Below, one piece after another: positions 1 to 9,674 of a DNA stretch of 64,000 nucleotides; the first letter of the stretch is position 1, and each line of letters starts with the position of its first letter. A program made the translations under genes and the position numbers. Below the pieces are notes generated by a model that worked only from the letters and a program-made list of their open reading frames with translations, was not told the DNA's origin and did not search any database. This DNA is from Chloroflexota bacterium (GTDB lineage: Bacteria > Chloroflexota > UBA11872 > VXNJ01). Where the stretch lies: NCBI GenBank assembly GCA_026707405.1, contig JAPOWW010000004.1:1-64000 (forward strand). The letters are read 5' to 3'.

Positions 1-1
1 C

Positions 2-265
2 GAAGTCTGGCGGCTGGGAATCGCCGGCAGGATGGACGAGGCATTCAGGCTATTCGCGCCGTTGACAGTGTGGCTCACGTTCACGCTGACCGACATGGAA
101 CTGTTTAACGTGCTCGAAAAGCGCCTTCTGATGAAGCGGGGCGCGCTCAACGAGCCGGCGACGCGCCCGGCGACTCAACACTTGGGCGCGGACCTGCTGG
201 AGCACGCCGATTTCCTGGCCGAGCAAGTCATCAGGGCGGCGGATGGCTTGAGTACCGAGGCGTAG
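2..265 (+). CDS. C-terminal fragment of a dihydrodipicolinate synthase (DapA)-family protein, truncated by window start
   Basis: Frame open from the window edge (EVWRLGIAGRMDEAFRLFAPL...EKRLLMKRGALNEPATRP...); resembles the DapA-family C-terminal helical region (lyase/aldolase 'KRG...RxP' pattern); adjacent to a catabolic ABC transporter cluster. Confidence 0.45.
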   Translation, partial: EVWRLGIAGRMDEAFRLFAPLTVWLTFTLTDMELFNVLEKRLLMKRGALNEPATRPATQHLGADLLEHADFLAEQVIRAADGLSTEA

Positions 266-380
266 GCGGGACTGTAACAGGGACGGCGCCTTCGGAGGCG
301 TTGGATACATGCGCCGGAAATCGTGAAGGTATAGACTGCGAAATGGTTGCAGACAGACCGTCTAAGGGAGGCAGGAATTC

Positions 381-1910
381 ATGACAAGCAAAAACTTGAG
401 TCGTCGGAGGCTCTTGACGGCTGCCTCAGTTGGCGCCGGTTCCGTAGCCGCGATGGCGGCGCTGGTCGGCTGCGGCGAAGTGCAGACGGTAACCGAGCGG
501 GTCGTTGAGGTCGTCACCAAAGAGGTGCCGGTCGAGAAGGTGGTGACCCGAGAGGTCGTCAAGGAAGTTGCGGTCGAGGTCGAGAAGGTCGTCACCCAGC
601 AGGTCGAGGTCGCAGTCGAAGTCGAGGTCGAGAAAGTCGTCGAGAAAACGGTCGTCGAGGAGAGGGTCGTAACGAAGGTCGTCCAGGGCGAGGCGATGCA
701 GCGCAAGATCGAGACCGTGACGTTCTGGGACTTCGAGACGCGCGCGCTGGGCGTTGCGGCCCAGGAAGCGTGGCTGGCGCGGGCCGGCACGCACGCTGCC
801 GTCCGGGTAGAGCGGCTGCGAGTGCCGTTCCCGGAAATGGAGCCTAAGGTCCTGGCAGGCAAGGCCAGCGGCACCCTGCCCGACATGGTATGGAGCCAGC
901 CGGACTCGTGCTGGACTTGGGCGGCTGCCGAGATCGTGGCGCCGCTCGACGAAGTGCACGCGGAAATCGGCGTGAACAAGTTCGGCAACAACCCTCTGGA
1001 AGCCACGAAGCTCGACGGCGTCAGCTATGGCGTTCCGCAGTTCCTCTGGCCGCACATCATGTACTACCGCATGGACAAGTACGAGGAGAACGGCTTCGAC
1101 GAGCCGAAGACGTGGATTGATCTGGGAGAAAACGGGGCGGCGCTCAACAGCCCGCCTGACCACTACGGGTTCTTCACGTATCTAAAGGACGCGCACCCGA
1201 AGCTGGCCTGGAACCTGATGCCGGCGTTCGACGCGTACGTGTTTGACCGGGACGGCTCGGTTGCGCTCGGCAGCCAGGGGACCCTGGGATCGCTGATACT
1301 CGCGGCGGCGCTGTTTTCGATCTCGCCGCCCGGCGTGGCGGGGAACGACGAGGGCGCCGGCCGCACGGCATTCCTGAACGGTCTGGCGTCGCACATGACG
1401 TCGTCGACGTCGTTCTCGACGGGACTCGCAGCCGCGCCCGACGACCTGCTCTCGAAGGTCGGCGCGGTGGCGCAGCCGAGCGTGATAGGCGACGCGGCCG
1501 GACTGGCCGGGATGAACATCCTCAACATCACAACCGGCACCAAGCACCCCGACCGGATGATGGAGCTGTTCGTATCGCTGTTCGATCACGAGATCTACCA
1601 GGGCTGGTTCATAAGCACGGTACTCGGTTGGGCTCCGACACTGAGGTCAGTGCAGGAAGGCACTGACTACTGGGAGAGCGCCAGGGTCAAGCCGGTTGCG
1701 CGACTGGTCCGGACAGGCGTGGAGGCATCCAACAAGGCGTGGCCTTCGGGCGCGAAGTTCGGTTCCGAGGGCGCCAGCCTGCTCGGCACGGTCACGGCGC
1801 GGAACGTCCTGAAGGACATGTTCACCAAGGTGTCCGATGGAGGGGCGCCGGAAGCGGCGCTCGAGGACGCGACCGCGGAGGTCGAAAGGATAGTCGCCGA
1901 CGCCGGCTAG
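381..1910 (+). CDS. ABC transporter extracellular solute-binding lipoprotein (sugar type, probably Tat-exported)
   Basis: N-terminus MTSKNLSRRRLLTAASVGAGSVAAMAALVGC (twin-Arg motif plus lipobox), V/E/K-rich linker, followed by two MalF/MalG-like permeases. Confidence 0.85.
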   Translation: MTSKNLSRRRLLTAASVGAGSVAAMAALVGCGEVQTVTERVVEVVTKEVPVEKVVTREVVKEVAVEVEKVVTQQVEVAVEVEVEKVVEKTVVEERVVTKVVQGEAMQRKIETVTFWDFETRALGVAAQEAWLARAGTHAAVRVERLRVPFPEMEPKVLAGKASGTLPDMVWSQPDSCWTWAAAEIVAPLDEVHAEIGVNKFGNNPLEATKLDGVSYGVPQFLWPHIMYYRMDKYEENGFDEPKTWIDLGENGAALNSPPDHYGFFTYLKDAHPKLAWNLMPAFDAYVFDRDGSVALGSQGTLGSLILAAALFSISPPGVAGNDEGAGRTAFLNGLASHMTSSTSFSTGLAAAPDDLLSKVGAVAQPSVIGDAAGLAGMNILNITTGTKHPDRMMELFVSLFDHEIYQGWFISTVLGWAPTLRSVQEGTDYWESARVKPVARLVRTGVEASNKAWPSGAKFGSEGASLLGTVTARNVLKDMFTKVSDGGAPEAALEDATAEVERIVADAG

Positions 1911-2027
1911 CCGGTCATCGGAACGCACTTAACAGGCGGTCGAAAGGCGGGGCGCAGGCTGCTTGCCGGTCGGGTAACCGGGACACGGCGAGCGGTCGCG
2001 CCTACGCAATACCCGGGGCGGTAGCTG

Positions 2028-2927
2028 ATGGGCGTTCGCCTTAGTCTGCGACGGCGCGAGCAGCTGCTTGGGCTGGCGCTGATTGCGCCGACCGTTATCT
2101 TCATCGGCGCCGTCGTCATCTACCCCGTGGCGGCGACACTGGGTCTTTCATTCTTCTCCGAGAATCTGCTCAGGCCAGAAAGAGGCACGCAGTTTATCGG
2201 GATCGATAACTTCGCGCGCATCTTCCGGGACGACCTGTTCTGGATGGGGCTGAAGAACACGGTTGTGCTAACGGCCGCGGCGGTGATCGGCGAGGTGGTG
2301 CTGGGGATGATCGTTGCGCTGACGCTCAACGCGCCGTTTCGCGGGCGCGGCGTGATTCGAACGCTGAACATCCTGCCCTGGGTGGTGCCCTCGTTTGTGG
2401 CGGCGTTCATCTGGATATGGCTCTTCCATCCGCAGTTCGGTCCGATCAATCAGTTCCTGGTCTGGTCGGGGATCGTGGACCAGGGGATTCCGTGGATATC
2501 GCAGGGATCGACCGCGATGGGCTCGGTGATCGTGGTCTATATCTGGAAGGGGCTGCCATGGACGTTCCTCGTCCTGCTGGCAGGGCTGCAGAGCATTCCC
2601 GAAGAGTGGTACGAAGCAGCCAAGGTTGACGGCGCTTCGCCGTGGCAGCAGTTTCGCTACATCACCCTACCGTCGCTGCGCTACATCCTCGTGATCGTGA
2701 TCGTTCTTCGCACTATCTGGACGTTCAACAACTTCGATCTCGTGTATCTGTTGACGGGCGGGGGGCCTGCCCGGGCGACGGTAACGCTGCCTCTCAATGT
2801 CTACTCGACGGCCTTCTTGCAGTATGACTTTGGGCTGTCGGCGGCCATCGCCGCGTTTATGGTCGTCGTAGTGCTCGGCTTGTCGATCGTGGTGCTGAAG
2901 CTGAGCCGGATCGAGACGGAATCATGA
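2028..2927 (+). CDS. sugar ABC transporter permease (MalF-like)
   Basis: Multi-TM protein with EAA loop 'EEWYEAAKVDGASPWQQFRYITLPSLR'. Confidence 0.9.
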   Translation: MGVRLSLRRREQLLGLALIAPTVIFIGAVVIYPVAATLGLSFFSENLLRPERGTQFIGIDNFARIFRDDLFWMGLKNTVVLTAAAVIGEVVLGMIVALTLNAPFRGRGVIRTLNILPWVVPSFVAAFIWIWLFHPQFGPINQFLVWSGIVDQGIPWISQGSTAMGSVIVVYIWKGLPWTFLVLLAGLQSIPEEWYEAAKVDGASPWQQFRYITLPSLRYILVIVIVLRTIWTFNNFDLVYLLTGGGPARATVTLPLNVYSTAFLQYDFGLSAAIAAFMVVVVLGLSIVVLKLSRIETES

Positions 2928-3805
2928 TCAAACGGCTGCGGCGTAGCCGCATCTTGGGGACACACCGCAGGCGAGCGGTGCTGGCTTTGGTGATCACGAT
3001 ACTCACGATTTTCCCGGTCTATTTCATGGTGTCCGGGGCATTGAGTCATCCGGACATATTCATCACCCGTCTGGGGGGGCAAACGGAGGGCGGGCTGGTA
3101 GACATTCTGTTTCCCAGACCGCCGATCTTGCAGCACTTTCAGACTGTGCTTTCCGACGCACTGTTCCGTCGATACCTGATCAACAGCCTGATAGTCGCGA
3201 CCATTACCATGGCGCTTGCGATTCTCGTATGCACTCTCGGGGCTTACAGTCTGGCCAGACTGCGCTTTCCAGGGAGCAACATGATAGGCAGGGTCGCGCT
3301 GCTGACCTACACGGTGCCGTCCGTGCTGCTGTTGATCCCCTTGTTCAAGATCGTGGTGGGCGTGGGGATCGCCGATTCCCTGACCTCGCTCGTACTGACC
3401 TATACAACGTTCGCGATTCCGTTTTCGCTCTGGATGCTGCGCGCGTTCTTTCAGTCGCTTCCACCGGAGCTGGAAGACGCCGCGATGGTCGACGGAGCGG
3501 GACGGCTCGGCGCGCTATTCAGAGTCATCCTGCCGCTCTCGGTTCCAGGCATTGCGGCGACCGCGCTGTTTGCATTCATCCTGGCCTGGAACGAATTCCT
3601 TTTCGCGCTCATCTTCACGTCTTCAGACGACGTTCGCACGCTGCCGATAGGTGTTGCGCTCACGATGACACGGGAACAGACCGCGGTCGACTGGGCGACC
3701 GCGATGGCGGCCTCGACGATATCTTCGCTGCCGATCTTCATCGTCGTGATGCTGGGGCAGCGGGGGTTTGTGCGCGGGCTGACCGCGGGCGGTGTGAAGG
3801 GATGA
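2924..3805 (+). CDS. carbohydrate ABC transporter permease (MalG-like)
   Basis: Multi-TM, EAA motif 'PPELEDAAMVDGAGRLGALFRVILPLSVPGIAATALFAFILAWNEFLFALI'; ATGA overlap with upstream permease. Confidence 0.9.
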   Translation: MIKRLRRSRILGTHRRRAVLALVITILTIFPVYFMVSGALSHPDIFITRLGGQTEGGLVDILFPRPPILQHFQTVLSDALFRRYLINSLIVATITMALAILVCTLGAYSLARLRFPGSNMIGRVALLTYTVPSVLLLIPLFKIVVGVGIADSLTSLVLTYTTFAIPFSLWMLRAFFQSLPPELEDAAMVDGAGRLGALFRVILPLSVPGIAATALFAFILAWNEFLFALIFTSSDDVRTLPIGVALTMTREQTAVDWATAMAASTISSLPIFIVVMLGQRGFVRGLTAGGVKG

Positions 3806-3860
3806 TTTCGATGCGCTCGGAGGCAATACACGCACTCAACATGACCTTGAGGAGAACAGC

Positions 3861-4700
3861 ATGATTGTGGACGTCCACACGCACTGCATCCAGCCGGAGC
3901 ATACGGCGGAGTCGTCGCGACTGGCTATGGAGCGCGCCGGCTATCCGCCGATGCAGCCGCTCTTGTTTGAAGACTTCAGGCGAGATATGGAAGTGGTGGA
4001 CAGGGCGATCGTGTTCGGGGTTCGAGCCGTGGCCTCGGGCAACATCAGTCCCGACGAATACACCGCGGAATGGGTTAGTAACGATCCGGAGAAGCTGATC
4101 GGCTTCGCGGCGGTCGACCCGACGGAAGACGACTATCTGGAGCGGATGGAGCGAGCTGCGACCGAGCTGGGACTGCGCGGATTCAAGATCTACCCGATGC
4201 TGGCGCGGTTCAATCCCGCCGATCCGACGGTGTTTCCAATGTACGCGATGGCGGAACGGCTGGGCCTGCCGATTCTCTCCCACACGGGAGCGCATCCCGG
4301 TCCGCGGGCGATACTCAAGTACAGCCAGCCGCTGCTGTTCGACGAAGTGGCGCAGGCGTTCCCCAACGTGAAGATCGTGATGGCGCACATGTCACACCCC
4401 TGGCAGCGAGATTGCGCGGTGGTGCTGCGCAAGCATCCCAATCTCTATGCTGACGTATCAGGGGCCGGTTGGGTACGGCCCTGGCAGGCTTGGGAAGGAC
4501 TCATCCTGATGCAGGAGTGGGGCGTCGGCGACAAGCTGCTGTTCGGATCGGACTATCCGAACTGGACGCCGAAGCAGGGCATGGAAGAAATGCGGGCACT
4601 GAACGAGCTGGTCGAGGGTACGAACTTGCCCACCATTTCGGAGGAGTTGATCGAGGGCATCTTCACCCGCGATTCGCTGGCGCTGCTTGGAATTGAGTAG
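3861..4700 (+). CDS. amidohydrolase family protein (amidohydro_2, TIM barrel)
   Basis: MIVDVHTHCIQPEH..., HTGAHPGPRA, MAHMSHPW, LFGSDYPNWTP motifs; paralogue at 6293-7132. Confidence 0.88.
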   Translation: MIVDVHTHCIQPEHTAESSRLAMERAGYPPMQPLLFEDFRRDMEVVDRAIVFGVRAVASGNISPDEYTAEWVSNDPEKLIGFAAVDPTEDDYLERMERAATELGLRGFKIYPMLARFNPADPTVFPMYAMAERLGLPILSHTGAHPGPRAILKYSQPLLFDEVAQAFPNVKIVMAHMSHPWQRDCAVVLRKHPNLYADVSGAGWVRPWQAWEGLILMQEWGVGDKLLFGSDYPNWTPKQGMEEMRALNELVEGTNLPTISEELIEGIFTRDSLALLGIE

Positions 4701-4759
4701 CCGGATGTTCCGTCGTGCCGGGATTGTCCTTTCTTGACGTTTGACTGGGAGCGGGAGCT

Positions 4760-5950
4760 ATGCCGATGAAACCGATGATCGTGACCGAGTGCAAGGTGTT
4801 CGTGATCGGGGGGTCGTGGCGCAACTGGGTGATAGTCAAGCTCGAAACCGACGTGGGCGTGTCGGGAGTCGGAGAGGCGACGCTTGAAGGAAAGGAAGCC
4901 TCGTCGGCGCAGGCGGTGCGGGAGCTTGCGCGGTACATCCTGGGAAAGGACGCCCGTCAGATCGAGCTGCACTTTCAGGAGATGTACCGCCGGGGGTTCT
5001 ACGCGGGCGGCGAGGTCCTGACGAGCGCGATCAGCGGGGTCGAGACGGCACTGTGGGACATCAAGGCCAAGGCGCTCGACGTGCCAGTGTACGAGCTTCT
5101 CGGCGGCAAAGTGCGCGACAGGGTAAAGCTCTACGCGAACGCCTGGTATCAGCAAGGCTCTACGCCGGAGCAGTTTTACAACGACGCGAAGCGAATCCTG
5201 AAGCTCGGGGCGCAGGGTCTTAAATTCAACCCTTGGGGCCGACGGCAAGGGATCGACTTCTACCGGCTGGAGAACCGAATCCTGCGAGAGGGTATCGACT
5301 CAGTCGCGGCCGTGCGGGAGGCGGTTGGCCCGGACATCGACCTGTATATCGACTGCAACGGGATTTTCAACACCACGGGCAATGCCGTTCGCGCGGCTCA
5401 GGCGGTCGAGCAGTTCAACATCAGCTTCTTCGAGGAACCGATCCCGCACGAGAACCTGGGTGAGATGGCTCACGTCCGGAGCAAGATCAACATTCCCGTG
5501 GCGACCGGCGAGCGGCTATTCACGATATTCACCTACAGCCAACTGCTCGAACAACGCGCGGTGGACGTAATACAGCCGGACATGTCGCATTGCGGCGGCA
5601 TGATGGAGGCCAGGAAGATCGCGGCCATCGCCGACGCGCACTACGTTCCTATCGCTCCGCACAATCCCAACGGCGAGGTTTCTTATGCTTCGGCGGTGCA
5701 GATGGCGGCATGCGTTCCCAACTTCCTGGTTCTGGAGAGTTTCCCGCCGGAGAAGTGGGCGGAGGACGTGTGCGCCAACCCGAAAGTCATCAAAGATGGC
5801 TGGCTCGAAATACCCGACCGGCCGGGGTTGGGAGTGGAGCTAAACGAAGAGGAAGCGCTGAAGCATCCATACGAGCCGTACGATCTTTACAACCTGCATC
5901 GACCGGTAGGGGAGATCCCGGTGCCGAAGTACGAAGACTCGCTGCGTTGA
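4760..5950 (+). CDS. mandelate racemase/muconate lactonizing enzyme family (galactonate dehydratase-like, enolase superfamily)
   Basis: ETALWDIKAKALDVPVYELLGGKVRDRVKLYAN..., DCNG, FFEEPIPHEN, ATGERLFT, QPDMSHCGG motifs. Confidence 0.9.
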   Translation: MPMKPMIVTECKVFVIGGSWRNWVIVKLETDVGVSGVGEATLEGKEASSAQAVRELARYILGKDARQIELHFQEMYRRGFYAGGEVLTSAISGVETALWDIKAKALDVPVYELLGGKVRDRVKLYANAWYQQGSTPEQFYNDAKRILKLGAQGLKFNPWGRRQGIDFYRLENRILREGIDSVAAVREAVGPDIDLYIDCNGIFNTTGNAVRAAQAVEQFNISFFEEPIPHENLGEMAHVRSKINIPVATGERLFTIFTYSQLLEQRAVDVIQPDMSHCGGMMEARKIAAIADAHYVPIAPHNPNGEVSYASAVQMAACVPNFLVLESFPPEKWAEDVCANPKVIKDGWLEIPDRPGLGVELNEEEALKHPYEPYDLYNLHRPVGEIPVPKYEDSLR

Positions 5951-6036
5951 GGCAATCGGTGCTCAAGCGAAGGCTTGAGGTCTGGATTCCGGCCCCGAAT
6001 CGAGTACGGGGCGGGCTTTTCGCGGGGATGGTTCGA

Positions 6037-6077
6037 TTCACCCTCACCCCAACCCTCTCCCATCAAGGGAGAGGGAG
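6037..6077. repeat. intergenic dispersed inverted repeat (TTCACCCTCACCCCAACCCTCTCCCATCAAGGGAGAGGGAG)
   Basis: Near-identical to 34646-34687; CCCTCTCCC/GGGAGAGGG palindrome in an intergenic region. Confidence 0.75.
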
Positions 6078-6292
6078 TACGTCTGTCTGAGGGAGAGAGG
6101 GTATTGATTGGGGAGAGGCGGTCCGGTTCGTTTGGCGCTAGTCGTCGCCCCTTCTCCTCTGTGTCCGCTTCCCGCGCCCCTGGGCCTATGACCATCGCCG
6201 ATCTGGTTCGGCAGCGTGAAGAGGGCGCGGTGCACGGACTTAGGAGACGGCGCGTGGTGCGCCGCTGGCAGTGAAACGTAAAGGACCGGAAG

Positions 6293-7132
6293 ATGAGAGT
6301 TGACGTTCACGCTCACTGCATTCAACCGGAGCACGTGACGGCGGCCGCGCACAGCAAGATGGAGCGGAGCGGATATCCGCCGATGGCGCCGACGGAGTTC
6401 GACCACTTCATGCGGGAAATGGAGCCGGTCGACAAGGCTATCTGCTTCGGAGTGCGCGCCCGCGGCACGGGGACGATGACGCCTGACGAGTACACGTCCG
6501 AGTGGGTGAGCCGCGCACCCGAGAAGCTGCTCGGTTTCATGGCCATCGATCCTATGGAGGAAGACTACCTGGAGAAGATCGACCGGGCGGCGTCGGAGCT
6601 TGGACTATGCGGCATCAAGCTGCACCCGATCCTGGGACGCTACAACCCGGCCGATCCGAAGATCTTCCCGCTGTACGAGAAGGCTATAGACCTTGGGCTG
6701 CCGATTCTGACTCACATGGGCGCGCATCCCGACGACAGGGTGTCCCTGAAACAGAGCGAGCCGCTGCTTTTCGACGACGTTGCGCAGGCGTTCAGCGAGC
6801 TGAAGATCGTGATCGCGCACATGGCTCATCCCTGGCAGCGGGACTGCGCGGTGGTGCTGCGGAAGCACCCGAACGTGTATGCCGACGTGTCGGGGGCCGG
6901 CTGGGTGCGGCCGTGGCAGGCGTGGCAGGCGCTGACGCTGATGGTGGAATGGGGAGTCGCGGACAAGCTGCTGTTCGGGTCGGATTTCCCGTTCTGGACG
7001 CCCCGCGAGGGATTCGACAAGTTGCGACGCTTGAACGAACAGGTCGAGGGGACGGGCTTTCCGCGAATCCCGGACGACGTGATCGAGGGGATCATCAACC
7101 GCGACGCGCTCGGTCTGCTGGGGATCGGGTAG
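6293..7132 (+). CDS. amidohydrolase family protein (paralogue of 3861-4700)
   Basis: MRVDVHAHCIQPEH..., THMGAHPDDR, AHMAHPWQRDCAVVLRKHPNVYADVSGAGWVRPWQAW nearly identical to first paralogue. Confidence 0.88.
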   Translation: MRVDVHAHCIQPEHVTAAAHSKMERSGYPPMAPTEFDHFMREMEPVDKAICFGVRARGTGTMTPDEYTSEWVSRAPEKLLGFMAIDPMEEDYLEKIDRAASELGLCGIKLHPILGRYNPADPKIFPLYEKAIDLGLPILTHMGAHPDDRVSLKQSEPLLFDDVAQAFSELKIVIAHMAHPWQRDCAVVLRKHPNVYADVSGAGWVRPWQAWQALTLMVEWGVADKLLFGSDFPFWTPREGFDKLRRLNEQVEGTGFPRIPDDVIEGIINRDALGLLGIG

Positions 7133-7311
7133 GTCGGCGGGGCGCTGGTCGGCTGTCTACGTAGTCCTAGACGCCGCCATCAGTAAGTTCCAGCGAGAGT
7201 CACTGTGGTCACCGCTGCACTGGGCGGACCTGATGAAGGCCAGCCTCGATGCGTCGGTGCCGGGCGGGGGCATCGGGCCGCCGCTTAGATTGAGGACGAG
7301 AGCGTAACGGA

Positions 7312-8196
7312 CTAGTCGGTGGTAGCGTCGGCGACGGGGGCGATGCGCGCTCGGGCGTTTTTCCGCTCTTCGTAATAGTCCTTGCACGTCATGACACGCA
7401 GGCCTTTCTCCAGCGCGTATTCAATGTGCCGTTCGGTCCCGCTCATCTCTGGGTCTTCGCGGATGCTGCTGTGGTCGTGCTGGCAGTAGGAGAAGACGAG
7501 ATCTTCGGCGGCGGCGCGGTCGATGTAGGGCTTCATCGAATCCACCCACCCGTCAACGTCCTCCCAGCCCAAGACCTCGGGGCGAATGACGCAGTCGTGC
7601 CAGCCGTGGGTCGGAATCTCGAGCGCGGCGGGCATGGGCGAAGGCGTCGTCTTCTCGTTTTGGTGCGGCCAGAACGCGAACTCGTCGTACCAGTAGGGTT
7701 GCAGGTCCAGCGAGACCGGATGCCAGTCTTTCTCGTTCCGACCGTCGGTGCGGACGAAGCGGATGCCCTCTTCCCAGACCATCCTGACCAGCTCGGGGCG
7801 GTCGCGCAGGCCCCGGTAGTAGGTCCAGGGACCTGTAAGGCCGATGCAATCGACGTCCAGGTGTTCTTTCAAGAGTTCATTGGTTTTGCGGACCTCTTCG
7901 CGTGATTTCTCCGGACTGACGCCCAGCACTATGCGGATGGTCTCGCCATTGTCGATGTGCAAGGTCTTCAAGAGCTGGTGGGAGTAGGTGTGCTGCTGGA
8001 GGTCGAACAGCGGGTCCTGGGCGATGGCCTGAAACTCCTCGACGTTTTGTTCCAGAGTCTGCCCGACGATGAAAAGGGTGGCGGGGACGTTCAGGCGGTT
8101 GTGCAGCTCCCTGGCTGTTTCCAGGAACTTCCTCGTGATGCCTTCACGTTTTACCCGCGACTCCACGTCGTAACCGAGCAGCATGGTCCCTGGCAT
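7312..8196 (-). CDS. polysaccharide deacetylase family protein
   Basis: MLLGYDVESRV..., ATLFIVGQTLEQN, DLQQHTYSHQLL (NodB-like motifs). Confidence 0.85.
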   Translation of the reverse strand: MPGTMLLGYDVESRVKREGITRKFLETARELHNRLNVPATLFIVGQTLEQNVEEFQAIAQDPLFDLQQHTYSHQLLKTLHIDNGETIRIVLGVSPEKSREEVRKTNELLKEHLDVDCIGLTGPWTYYRGLRDRPELVRMVWEEGIRFVRTDGRNEKDWHPVSLDLQPYWYDEFAFWPHQNEKTTPSPMPAALEIPTHGWHDCVIRPEVLGWEDVDGWVDSMKPYIDRAAAEDLVFSYCQHDHSSIREDPEMSGTERHIEYALEKGLRVMTCKDYYEERKNARARIAPVADATTD

Positions 8197-8478
8197 GGTC
8201 GTAAGCTCCTCCGCCTGATTCCCGCGACTCCCCCAGGATTGAGTTTACCGATGGAGCATCACCGGAGTATGGCGAACTTCATGAGCGGCGCGAGCCGGGA
8301 CTACATCTGATGGTGTGTCGGCAGAACTTCCGCTTGTTGGTCCGGTCTATCCGCTGGAGGGCGGCGGCGATATGATCGACGGGACGCTAGCCCGGGTGGC
8401 TGAAGCAGAGCCGCGCGGGCGGCGGAGGAAATGTGAGAGATCCGAGCGGCGAGTTGAAGACCGCGGAGGCGCGTTGAG

Positions 8479-9591
8479 ATGGCAAACACGTTTGGCCGCG
8501 CGTTTCGCGTGACGACGTGGGGAGAATCGCACGGAGACGCGGTCGGCGTTGTGGTCGACGGCTGTCCGCCCCAACTTCCCATCGAGCTGAGCGAAATCCA
8601 GTCGGAGCTGGATAGACGACGTCCCGGTCAAAGCTCCATCACCACGCAGCGGCGCGAGCCGGATACGGCGCAAATCCTGTCGGGGGTATTTGAGGGTCTG
8701 ACGCTCGGCACGCCGATACTCGTCGGGGTCTGGAACAAAGACGCGAGGGGCAAAGACTACGACTACATGCGCAGGCTGTTCCGCCCGTCTCACGCCGATT
8801 ACACGTATCAGGCGAAATACGGGATTCGCAACTGGAAGGGCGGCGGCCGGGCCAGCGCGCGCGAGACCATCGGCCGGGTCGCCGCGGGTGCGATAGCGAA
8901 GAAGTTCCTGAGCCTGGAGTACGGGGTCGAGATCGTTGGATACGTCAAGCAAATCTGGCAGATCGCGGTCGAGGTCGACACGGAGGCGGTTACCAGGGAG
9001 GACGTCGAGGCGAATATCGCGAGATGCACGGACAGCGATGCGGCGGCGCGCATGATCGCGCGGATAGACGAGGCTAGGAAGAACGGAGATTCACTGGGGG
9101 GTGTTGTCGAGGTAGTGGCGAGAAACGTACCGCCGGGGCTTGGAGAGCCGGTGTTCGACAAGCTCGACGCCGAGCTGGCCAAGGCGATGCTCTCGCTGCC
9201 CGCATGCAAAGGATTCGAGGTCGGCTCGGGTTTTGGGGGGATCAGTCTGACCGGATCAAGTCACAACGACGCGTTCTTTGCCGATGGGGATCGTGTGCGC
9301 ACGAGGTCGAACAACTCCGGGGGGATTCAGGGCGGCCTTAGCAACGGCGAGAATATCGTTGTCAGGGCGGCCTTCAAGCCCACGGCCACGATCAATACCG
9401 ATCAGGAGACGGTCGACGAGTCCGGCGCGTCTACGGTGATGAGGGGGCGCGGACGCCACGATCCTTGCGTCGTGCCCCGCGCGGTGCCGATTGTCGAGGC
9501 CATGATGGCGCTCGTGCTGGCCGACCAGGCGCTACGTCAGCGCGGGCAGACTGGGTCGGTCGGAATGGTGGACCTGGAGAATCCGGTCTAG
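8479..9591 (+). CDS. aroC: chorismate synthase
   Basis: [89 protein letters not shown] signatures. Confidence 0.97.
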   Translation: MANTFGRAFRVTTWGESHGDAVGVVVDGCPPQLPIELSEIQSELDRRRPGQSSITTQRREPDTAQILSGVFEGLTLGTPILVGVWNKDARGKDYDYMRRLFRPSHADYTYQAKYGIRNWKGGGRASARETIGRVAAGAIAKKFLSLEYGVEIVGYVKQIWQIAVEVDTEAVTREDVEANIARCTDSDAAARMIARIDEARKNGDSLGGVVEVVARNVPPGLGEPVFDKLDAELAKAMLSLPACKGFEVGSGFGGISLTGSSHNDAFFADGDRVRTRSNNSGGIQGGLSNGENIVVRAAFKPTATINTDQETVDESGASTVMRGRGRHDPCVVPRAVPIVEAMMALVLADQALRQRGQTGSVGMVDLENPV

Positions 9592-9674
9592 GCAGCTACA
9601 AACCGCGGCCAGGATGGCTCAAGCAGGCAGTGGGTGGTGCGCAGGTTTGTGATGAAGGCTGTGCAGCGTGGGCG

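Noticed and set aside
362-1163. Antisense ORFs (214 and 245 aa) over the solute-binding protein
   Set aside because: Thr/Ser-rich or Asp/Leu-rich repetitive translations are the complement of the V/E/K linker.
7157-7311. Possible small gene between amidohydrolase and deacetylase
   Set aside because: Short ORFs without recognisable features or ribosome-binding context.
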